NCBI GenBank assembly: GCA_947460065.1
Contig: CANHGF010000187.1
Location: 1 to 5,658 of the forward strand
Source of the DNA: Comamonadaceae bacterium
GTDB taxonomy: Bacteria; Pseudomonadota; Gammaproteobacteria; Burkholderiales; Burkholderiaceae_C
Direction of reading: 5' to 3'
Length of the DNA stretch: 5,658 nucleotides
Shown here: positions 1-4,694 of the stretch, in pieces
Layout: each line of letters begins with the position of its first letter
Numbering within the stretch: the first letter of the stretch is position 1
Program-made: the position numbers and the translations under genes
The notes under the pieces: generated by a model
Database searches by the model: none
Seen by the model: the letters and a program-made list of their open reading frames with translations, nothing else
Told to the model about the DNA's origin: nothing

Positions 1-359
1 ATTTGGCCGCGCCTTTGATGTTGCTGTCCTTTGTGCTGTGGGTGGCCGCCTACGTGCCAGGCAATCTGATTCGGGCCCGACTGCGTCATCCCATGGTTTT
101 GGGCACCAAGACCTGGGCCTTGGCTCATTTGCTGGCCAACAACTCGGTGGCGGATCTGCTGCTTTTCGGCTCGTTCCTGGTGTGGTCGGTGGTCTTGTTT
201 GTGGCTTCGCGCCGCCGCGACCGCCGTGAGCAGCGGCCGGCTGCGACCGGCCGCCTGGCGCCCACGGTGCTGACGGTTTTGCTGGGCGTGGGGGTTTGGG
301 CCGCATTTGCTTTCTGGCTGCATTCAGCGCTCATCGGTGTGCGGCCCATGGGCGGCTGA
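1..359 (+). CDS. NnrU family integral membrane protein, C-terminal part (5' end outside window)
   Basis: The reading frame is open from the left edge to a TGA at 357-359, giving about 119 residues. The TTG at position 3 is not a credible start: NnrU proteins are usually near 190 residues and the visible part matches only the C-terminal two thirds, so the N-terminus lies outside. The visible chain is very hydrophobic, with membrane segments around residues 4-18, 50-68 and 87-107 (counted from position 3). The NnrU-like core is visible as AAYVPGNLIRARLRHPMVLG, then WALAHLLANNSVADLLLFGS, and the end FWLHSALIGVRP is also typical. The family is named after a gene near nitric-oxide/nitrite reductase genes in alphaproteobacteria, but its biochemical role is unresolved and many non-denitrifiers carry it. 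No denitrification gene is visible here. It converges on the next gene with zero bases between the stop codons. Family assignment is fairly sure; function is not. Confidence 0.82.
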   Translation, partial: LAAPLMLLSFVLWVAAYVPGNLIRARLRHPMVLGTKTWALAHLLANNSVADLLLFGSFLVWSVVLFVASRRRDRREQRPAATGRLAPTVLTVLLGVGVWAAFAFWLHSALIGVRPMGG

Positions 360-368
360 TCAGCCGCC
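351..368. repeat. Perfect 18-bp palindrome spanning two convergent stop codons
   Basis: GGCGGCTGA at 351-359 is followed at once by its reverse complement TCAGCCGCC at 360-368. On each strand the half-site reads Gly-Gly-stop, so it is the last two codons and stop of the NnrU gene on plus and of the Spy-like gene on minus. As RNA it could fold into a six-pair GC stem (GGCGGC/GCCGCC) with a TGATCA loop. No T-run follows on either strand, so it is not a classic intrinsic terminator, though it might slow or end transcription from both sides. Confidence 0.6.
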
Positions 369-902
369 GTGGTGCCCTGGGTGCCCATGCGGCCCCATGC
401 GGCCGTGCTCGCCCTTACGCGCCATCTGCGCCATGTGCTGACGCGTCTCGTCGTCAAAGATTTTTTTCTGCTCTGGCGACAGCGCGGCATAGAAGGTTTT
501 AGCTGCCTCGCCGCGGCGATCCATCAGCGCATTCATTTCATTTTGGCGCTGCTGGTGCAACGCTTTCATGCGTTCGATGCGCTCGGGCGTGTTCAGGCGC
601 ATCGCCTCGGCCCAGTCCGACCTTTTACCGGGTTGGGCCGGCGGGGCCATGGCGCCGGCAAATGCTGACCAGGCGGGCTCCTGTTCGGGCTTGAGTTGCA
701 GCTTGGTTTTCAGTTGAGTCAGGTGCTGCTCGTGCCTTGCCTTCATGCGCTCCATCATGGCGCCATGTCGGGGCTTATCGCTGCTTGGCGCAGCGGCTTG
801 GGCAGAGCCCTGTGGGGCCGGTTGAGCCCATGCAGCAAAGCCGCTGGCGCTCACTAGCGCGGCTAGCAGCCAGGGGGCGGAACGATGGATGAGGGAGTTC
901 AT
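360..902 (-). CDS. Spy/CpxP-like periplasmic LTXXQ-motif protein with His-rich C-terminus
   Basis: The product is 180 residues. ATG at 902-900 is chosen because it is followed by a clear signal peptide (MNSLIHRSAP, then a hydrophobic core, with AWA before Q27 as the likely signal peptidase I site) and preceded by AAAGGA six bases upstream. The frame stays open upstream to 1136, but that extension has no signal-like start and runs into copZ. The mature protein is charged, predicted helical and rich in Met, His and Gln. Two LTXXQ-type motifs are visible, LKPEQ at 70-74 and LSPEQ at 141-145, as in Spy and CpxP, which are periplasmic chaperone or stress-adaptor proteins. The tail (166-180) has five histidines (H166, H172, H174, H177, H178) among glycines, suggesting metal binding. 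It lies downstream of copZ on the same strand, but a strong terminator between them argues for a separate transcript. Copper-related function is inferred from context only. Confidence 0.85.
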   Translation of the reverse strand: MNSLIHRSAPWLLAALVSASGFAAWAQPAPQGSAQAAAPSSDKPRHGAMMERMKARHEQHLTQLKTKLQLKPEQEPAWSAFAGAMAPPAQPGKRSDWAEAMRLNTPERIERMKALHQQRQNEMNALMDRRGEAAKTFYAALSPEQKKIFDDETRQHMAQMARKGEHGRMGPHGHPGHHGG

Positions 903-908
903 GGTGGA

Positions 909-914
909 TCCTTT
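909..914 (-). promoter_or_regulatory. Ribosome binding site of the Spy-like gene
   Basis: On the minus strand AAAGGA lies six bases before ATG 902-900. This decides the start in favour of the 180-residue form over the 258-residue open frame that begins at 1136. Confidence 0.7.
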
Positions 915-947
915 CACTTTCAAGAAGGCCGCAAGGTTTGTCGGGCG

Positions 948-989
948 GCCAGATGCAGTGTCGCTGTCACATGTATCTGCCAGATGCAG
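948..989. repeat. Pair of 11-bp direct repeats upstream of the Spy-like gene
   Basis: GCCAGATGCAG occurs at 948-958 and again, identically, at 979-989 (plus-strand reading). The 31-bp period is close to three helical turns, so both copies would face the same side of the DNA, as expected for a regulator binding two sites. The second copy also sits in a small inverted repeat, ATCTG-C-CAGAT (975-985). The pair lies 46-87 bases upstream of the ATG. The regulator is unknown; 11 bp could still recur by chance in a short region. Confidence 0.4.
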
Positions 990-1014
990 CCGACGTGAGC
1001 TTTTGTAAACGTCA

Positions 1015-1038
1015 GGAAAAGACGGGCAGGCGCCCGTC
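1015..1038 (-). terminator. Rho-independent terminator after copZ
   Basis: Read on the minus strand, GACGGGC and GCCCGTC form a perfect seven-pair GC-rich stem around a four-base loop (GCCT), followed directly by TTTTCC. The hairpin occupies 1021-1038 and the T-tract 1015-1020. It starts 12 bases past the copZ stop codon and lies upstream of the Spy-like gene, so it should isolate the two minus-strand genes into separate transcripts. The T-tract is short (four Ts), so efficiency is uncertain. Confidence 0.8.
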
Positions 1039-1050
1039 CTTCTGTGCGGC

Positions 1051-1245
1051 TTAGCTGACCTCATAGCCTTCTTCGGCAATGGCCCGGGCGATGGCTTGGC
1101 GGGGCTGCTCGCTGTTGACTTTGACCTCTTGTGCACTTCGGTTGATGAGCACCTGCGCTTTGGGGTCGATGCCTTGCACCGCCTGGGTGACGGAGCGCTC
1201 GCAATGGTCGCAACTCATGCCGACAACGGTAAATACCTGGTCCAT
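1051..1245 (-). CDS. copZ: CopZ-like heavy-metal-associated (HMA) copper chaperone
   Basis: A single-domain HMA protein of 64 residues. The metal site GMSCDHC is at 9-15, with ligands C12 and C15 in the CxxC loop; the rest fits a ferredoxin-like beta-alpha-beta-beta-alpha-beta fold ending in EEGYEVS. No signal peptide is present, so it is cytosolic. In this family Cu(I) is carried to the N-terminal HMA domain of a CopA ATPase, and a copA gene starts divergently 164 bases away. ATG at 1245-1243 is preferred because AAAGG lies seven bases upstream and homologues begin just before the first beta strand; an in-frame ATG at 1260 would add only MKGLP. The gene ends with a strong terminator. Copper is the likeliest metal because of the neighbour; binding of another soft metal cannot be excluded from sequence. 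Confidence 0.88.
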   Translation of the reverse strand: MDQVFTVVGMSCDHCERSVTQAVQGIDPKAQVLINRSAQEVKVNSEQPRQAIARAIAEEGYEVS

Positions 1246-1409
1246 AGGAAGGCCTTTCATGGGTCAGCCTTAATTGCGGTGAACTGGGCTGTACTTCAAG
1301 GGCTGATGATGCGCCCGATACATCTGTGCCTATTGATGGGCATCAACAAACCGTGCGGTGGCTTGATTTTTACAGCCTTTGGGCTGCGGGCCGGTATAAG
1401 CTGCAAGCC
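1246..1409. promoter_or_regulatory. Divergent copZ-copA control region
   Basis: This 164-bp region must hold both outward promoters unless copA is read through from elsewhere. Three elements are visible. A perfect inverted repeat TTGATG-GG-CATCAA lies at 1333-1346. A second dyad CAGCC-TTTG-GGCTG lies at 1373-1386. A possible plus-strand promoter has TTTACA at 1369-1374 and TATAAG at 1395-1400 with a 20-bp spacer, longer than the usual 17 and in the range used by MerR-family activators such as CueR and ZntR. However, no convincing CueR-type dyad is centred in that spacer, and no regulator gene is in the window. On the minus strand a weak candidate is TTGAAG at 1294-1299 with AATTAA 18 bases downstream. 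Copper-dependent regulation is expected for the gene pair but is not proven by these sites. Confidence 0.4.
1253..1257 (-). promoter_or_regulatory. Ribosome binding site of copZ, inside an AAGGCCTT palindrome
   Basis: Minus-strand AAAGG is seven bases before ATG 1245-1243 and favours that start over the in-frame ATG at 1260. The core is part of the palindrome AAGGCCTT (1249-1256). Confidence 0.55.
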
Positions 1410-3671
1410 ATGAACGATGCCGCCCATCTGGAGCCTGAGGTTTCCTTGAAGTCTGCACCCGAGCAGGCCGGTGTGCCGGCCAGCCTGGATCTGGGCATTG
1501 AAGGCATGACCTGCGCCTCTTGTTCGCTGCGGGTGGAGCGGGCACTCCAGAAGGTGCCGGGCGTGCGCCAGGCTAGCGTCAATCTGGCCACCGAGTCAGC
1601 CCGGGTGCAGTTTGATGCCGGGCAGCAGGATGAGCTGCCGGCCTTGCTGCGACGGGCGGTGCGCGAGGCCGGCTACGGTGTGCGAGACGGTGAGGTCGGG
1701 GCGGTCGCGCAAAAGCCAAACCCCTGGGCTGGCTTTGCGCCGGTGGCCTGGGCCTTGGCGCTATCGCTGCCCTTGGTTTTTCCCATGGTCTCGGCTCTGT
1801 GGGGGGAGCATCGGATGTGGCCGGCCTGGCTGCAGTTTGCACTGGCCACCCCGGTGCAATTCATTTTGGGCGCCCACTTCTACCGTGCCGCGTGGCACGC
1901 GCTGCGCGCGCGTACCGGCAATATGGATGTGTTGGTCGCGGTGGGCACCTCGGCGGCCTGGGGCTTGTCCATGTGGCTCTGGCTGAGCGCTGAGCCAGGT
2001 GCGATGCCGGAGCTGTACTTTGAGGCCTCGGCGGTGGTCATCAGCCTGGTGATGCTGGGCAAATGGTTGGAGCTGCGGGTCAAGCGCCAGACCACCTCGG
2101 CGATCGCCGATTTGCATGCTCTGCGGCCAGCGCTGGCCCATGTGCAGATGCGCTCGGGGGAGACGGTCGACCTGCCGGTGGCCGAGATCCTGCAGGGAGA
2201 TACGGTGCTCATCCTGCCTGGCGAGCGGGTGCCCGTCGACGGTCAGATCGTGCAGGGCCGCAGCCAGCTCGATGAGTCCATGCTGACCGGTGAGCCCTTG
2301 CCGGTGAGCAAGGACGAGGGGGCGCAGCTGACCGGCGGCAGCATCAACGGCGAAGGTCGCTTGCTGATGCGGGTCACGGCGGTGGGCGCGCAGACGGTGC
2401 TGGCCCGCATCATTGCTCTGGTGGAAGACGCGCAGGCGGCCAAGGCGCCGATACAGCGGCTGGTCGACAAGGTGGCGGCAGTGTTCGTCCCGGCCGTCAT
2501 GGCCCTGGCCCTGCTGACGCTGGTGGCTTACCTGCTCAGTGGTGCTTCGCTGGAGCTGGCGGTGGTGCGCGCGGTGGCGGTGCTGGTCATCGCCTGCCCT
2601 TGCGCACTGGGGCTGGCCACGCCCGCAGCCATCATGGCGGGCACGGGCGTGGCCGCCAAGCACGGCATTTTGATCAAGGATGCGCAGGCGCTGGAACTCG
2701 CCCACCAGGTGCGGGTGGTGGCTTTTGACAAGACCGGCACTTTGACGGTGGGGCAGCCGCGTCTGATTTCTTTTGAGGTGGTCGAAAGTCAGGACCGGGC
2801 GACTTTGCTGGCGGCGGCGGCCAGCCTGCAAAGCGGCAGCGAGCATCCGCTGGCGCGCGCGGTGCTGGCGCAAGCGCGTGCCGAGGGCTTGACCTGGACC
2901 GCGCCCGAGTCCTTGGTGGCGGTCGCCGGGCGCGGGGTGGAGGGCAGCACCGGCGGTCGGCGTTACCGCATCGCCAGCGGGCGTTGGCTGGCCGAGTTGG
3001 CCGTGCCCCTGGGCCCGCTGGCCGAGGCGGCCGAGCGCCTGCAGCAGGCGCAGGGCGCAACGCTGTCGGCCTTGCTGCGTGAGGATGGGTCGCAGTGGCA
3101 GGTGCTGGCCCTGCTGGCCTTCGCTGACCAGCCCAAGCCGGCAGCGCAGCAAGCCTTGGCGGCGCTGCGCGCGCGCGGCTTGCGGGTGGTGATGATCTCC
3201 GGCGACAACCGGGCGGCGGCGCTGGCGATGGGCGCGCGCTTGGGTCTGGCCGACGAGGAGGTGCTGGCCGATGTGTTGCCGGCCGACAAAGCGGCGGCGG
3301 TGCGTAGCTTGAGGCAATATGGCCCGGTCGCAATGGTGGGCGATGGCGTCAATGATGCGCCCGCACTGGCTGCGGCCGATGTGGGCATGGCCATGGGCAC
3401 CGGCACGGATGTGGCCATGAATGCGGCGGGCATTACCTTGATGCGCGGCGATTTGAGTCTGGTGGCCGCTGCGCTGGATATTTCGCACCGCACCGTGGTC
3501 AAGATCCGTCAGAACCTGTTCTGGGCCTTCGCTTACAACGTGGCTGGAATTCCGTTGGCGGCGCTGGGCTATCTCAGTCCTATGCTGGCTGGCGCTGCCA
3601 TGGCGCTGTCGAGCATCAGCGTCATGGGCAACGCGATTTGGCTGCAGCGCTGGCGCGCGGGTCGGGGCTGA
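1410..3671 (+). CDS. copA: CopA-type Cu(I)-translocating P1B-ATPase
   Basis: The product is 753 residues, normal for a one-HMA-domain CopA. An N-terminal HMA domain carries GMTCASC at 32-38 (C35, C38). Membrane helices follow from about 107 onward. The actuator domain has TGE at 293-295, and the transmembrane metal site CPC is at 396-398. The phosphorylation motif DKTGT is at 440-444 with acceptor D440; the nucleotide-binding SEHPL is at 477-481. MISGDN (595-600) and GDGVND (644-649) complete the P domain. The last two helices keep the Cu(I)-type residues YN (709-710) and M731 with SS (734-735). It exports cytosolic Cu(I) to the periplasm using ATP. Every key residue is intact. ATG 1410 is chosen over an in-frame GTG at 1326 because the extra 28 residues are unlike the family; the Shine-Dalgarno is weak. 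It is divergent from copZ, its likely donor. Ag(I) may also be transported. Confidence 0.95.
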   Translation: MNDAAHLEPEVSLKSAPEQAGVPASLDLGIEGMTCASCSLRVERALQKVPGVRQASVNLATESARVQFDAGQQDELPALLRRAVREAGYGVRDGEVGAVAQKPNPWAGFAPVAWALALSLPLVFPMVSALWGEHRMWPAWLQFALATPVQFILGAHFYRAAWHALRARTGNMDVLVAVGTSAAWGLSMWLWLSAEPGAMPELYFEASAVVISLVMLGKWLELRVKRQTTSAIADLHALRPALAHVQMRSGETVDLPVAEILQGDTVLILPGERVPVDGQIVQGRSQLDESMLTGEPLPVSKDEGAQLTGGSINGEGRLLMRVTAVGAQTVLARIIALVEDAQAAKAPIQRLVDKVAAVFVPAVMALALLTLVAYLLSGASLELAVVRAVAVLVIACPCALGLATPAAIMAGTGVAAKHGILIKDAQALELAHQVRVVAFDKTGTLTVGQPRLISFEVVESQDRATLLAAAASLQSGSEHPLARAVLAQARAEGLTWTAPESLVAVAGRGVEGSTGGRRYRIASGRWLAELAVPLGPLAEAAERLQQAQGATLSALLREDGSQWQVLALLAFADQPKPAAQQALAALRARGLRVVMISGDNRAAALAMGARLGLADEEVLADVLPADKAAAVRSLRQYGPVAMVGDGVNDAPALAAADVGMAMGTGTDVAMNAAGITLMRGDLSLVAAALDISHRTVVKIRQNLFWAFAYNVAGIPLAALGYLSPMLAGAAMALSSISVMGNAIWLQRWRAGRG

Positions 3672-3780
3672 GGCCGCGCTTAGGCGGCGCAGTCCTTGGG
3701 CCGCACGGTGCGGGCCCCATAGGCGCAGTCCTACGCTGCGGCGGCGCTCCCGCCGGGTTGGCTTGATGGGCGCGCCCCTT
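3672..3780. repeat. GC-rich repeat and hairpin block after copA
   Basis: No convincing gene is seen here. Identical 11-bp direct repeats GGCGCAGTCCT lie at 3686-3696 and 3722-3732. Between them is an inverted repeat (3698-3717) with arms GGGCC-GCA and TGC-GGGCCC, which folds with one bulged base. Around this are GCCGC/GCGGC (3673-3677 with 3684-3688), CGCAG/CTGCG (3724-3728 with 3736-3740) and the palindrome GGGCGCGCCC (3768-3777). There are no T-runs, so it is not a classic intrinsic terminator, although the structures may still end the copA transcript. The symmetric arrangement, direct repeats around a hairpin, resembles a dispersed intergenic repeat element; that is inference and would need a genome search. 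Confidence 0.5.
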
Positions 3781-3841
3781 AGCATCCTGCCTTCGATGGA
3801 CACGGGTGCTACCCCACAGAGGAGCGCAGGACGGTATCGGC

Positions 3842-3864
3842 GCCATGCCGCTTCCGGTCATGGC
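3842..3864 (+). other. Nine-pair hairpin with tetraloop ahead of the small ORF
   Basis: GCCATGCCG (3842-3850), loop CTTC (3851-3854), then CGG, one bulged T (3858) and CATGGC (3859-3864) make a nine-pair stem with one bulge. It ends about 32 bases before the ATG at 3897, so it would lie in the 5' leader of any transcript entering the small ORF from the left. No T-run follows. It matches no RNA family that I recognise. Confidence 0.35.
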
Positions 3865-3884
3865 CGTGTTCAGTGCTTGATGCA

Positions 3885-3889
3885 GGGAG
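3885..3889 (+). promoter_or_regulatory. Ribosome binding site before the 92-residue ORF
   Basis: GGGAG lies seven bases before ATG 3897. It is the main evidence that the doubtful small ORF is translated. Confidence 0.4.
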
Positions 3890-3896
3890 ACAAATC

Positions 3897-4175
3897 ATGA
3901 TGGTGATACAAGCGGCTGCGCAGACGCGGCCGGGGGGTGGCTCTTGCTCCGACGTGCAGGAGCGCCCAGGGGTGGTCTTCGGCCGTCCGCCCGCGGGTCC
4001 AGCTTGGGCTGTGGGGGGGGCGCGCAGCTTGCGGGCTCGCTCTGGTGTGGCCGAGTTGCTGCTGCTGCACCGTTTGCGTGCGGGTACGCCGGCCGGCATG
4101 CCTGAGCAGGCCGCGCGGGTGATCGGTCTGACCGCCCAGGCCTGGTTGGTCGGGGGCTCTGCCGGAAAACCCTAA
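3897..4175 (+). CDS. Hypothetical 92-residue protein (doubtful ORF)
   Basis: I do not recognise this product. ATG 3897 has GGGAG seven bases upstream and the frame ends at TAA 4173-4175, 60 bases before the iron-sulfur subunit gene on the same strand. The first half is low-complexity and Gly/Pro-rich with one cysteine; the second half looks more like a protein, with a helix-prone, Leu-rich stretch (VAELLLLHRLRAG) and a hydrophobic IGLTAQAWLVGG near the end. No signal peptide or known motif is seen. Two G-runs lie in it: six Gs at 3932-3937 and eight Gs at 4013-4020, where a slip would shift the frame. An overlapping open frame also exists on the minus strand, and long chance ORFs are common at this GC content. 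It may be a leader peptide, a small hypothetical protein, a decayed gene or no gene. If unreal, bases 3672-4235 are gene-free. Confidence 0.35.
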   Translation: MMVIQAAAQTRPGGGSCSDVQERPGVVFGRPPAGPAWAVGGARSLRARSGVAELLLLHRLRAGTPAGMPEQAARVIGLTAQAWLVGGSAGKP

Positions 4176-4223
4176 TAAGCCTAAGCGTCCGAACAGGTGA
4201 TGATTCGGGTTTCCTACAAAAAT

Positions 4224-4227
4224 GGAG
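4224..4227 (+). promoter_or_regulatory. Ribosome binding site of the [2Fe-2S] subunit gene
   Basis: GGAG is eight bases before ATG 4236 and supports that start. The preceding stretch, about 4166-4223, is locally AT-rich (for example CCTAATAAGCCTAAG) and could contain a promoter, but no clear -35/-10 pair was found. Confidence 0.6.
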
Positions 4228-4235
4228 CGTAGACC

Positions 4236-4694
4236 ATGAAACTCGAAGTCAATGGAAAGGTGCGCGAGCTCGATGTTGAGCCCGACATGCCCCTGCTGTG
4301 GGCCTTGCGCGATGAGCTGGATGAAAAAGGTCCCAAATTCGGCTGCGGCATTGCCCAGTGTGGCGCCTGCACCGTCTTGCTCAATGGCGAGCCGGTGCGT
4401 TCGTGCTCCTACCCGGTTTCGGCCGCCAGCGGCCAGAAGGTGATGACCATCGAGGGCCTGGCCAACAAGGACAAGCTGCATCCAGTGCAGCAGGCCTGGA
4501 TTGATCATCAGGTGCCCCAGTGCGGCTACTGCCAGGGCGGGCAGATCCTCGCTGCGGTGGCTTTGCTCAAGAAAAAGCCCAAGCCCAGTGACCAAGACAT
4601 CGACGCGGCCATGACCAATATTTGCCGCTGTGGCAGTTATGCCCGCATCCGCAAGGCCATTCATGCGGTCTCCGCGAAAGGGGTGCGCGCATGA
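4236..4694 (+). CDS. [2Fe-2S]-binding small subunit of a molybdenum hydroxylase (IorA type)
   Basis: The product is 152 residues, the usual length of the small subunit of xanthine-oxidase-family enzymes of the isoquinoline 1-oxidoreductase type. The N-terminal plant-ferredoxin-like domain binds one [2Fe-2S] cluster through C37, C42, C45 and C57. The C-terminal helical domain binds a second through C96, C99, C130 and C132, visible as CGYC and CRC. All eight ligands are present. The two clusters pass electrons from the molybdenum site in the large subunit to an external acceptor, often a cytochrome c in this subgroup. There is no signal peptide of its own; it would be co-exported with the Tat-tagged partner. 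Its stop overlaps the next start (ATGA, 4691-4694), so translation is coupled. The true substrate (N-heterocycle or aldehyde) cannot be read from this subunit, so no gene symbol is given. Confidence 0.93.
   Translation: MKLEVNGKVRELDVEPDMPLLWALRDELDEKGPKFGCGIAQCGACTVLLNGEPVRSCSYPVSAASGQKVMTIEGLANKDKLHPVQQAWIDHQVPQCGYCQGGQILAAVALLKKKPKPSDQDIDAAMTNICRCGSYARIRKAIHAVSAKGVRA

Noticed and set aside
903..1136. N-terminal extension of the Spy-like protein to 258 residues
   Set aside because: The extension crosses the terminator and runs into copZ, while the internal ATG at 902 has a ribosome binding site and a clean signal peptide.
1326..1409. GTG start giving a 781-residue CopA
   Set aside because: The extra 28 residues do not resemble the family N-terminus, and they would cover the putative promoter and both dyads. 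It is kept only as an alternative.
1246..1409. Canonical CueR operator
   Set aside because: I looked for the expected GGAAGG- or CAAGGT-type dyad between -35 and -10 elements on both strands and did not find it.
1761..3803. 680-residue open frame on the minus strand
   Set aside because: It lies antisense to copA almost throughout; its Arg/His/Gln-rich translation is the usual mirror of a GC-rich coding strand, and copA has every catalytic motif intact.
4047..4063. Possible sigma-54 promoter (TGGC-N7-CTGC) inside the small ORF
   Set aside because: Only the GG and GC cores match; the rest of the consensus is missing and the distance to the next start is large.
3870..4664. 264-residue open frame on the minus strand
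   Set aside because: Most of it is antisense to the [2Fe-2S] subunit gene, and the remainder covers the low-complexity region; no motif or ribosome binding site supports it.
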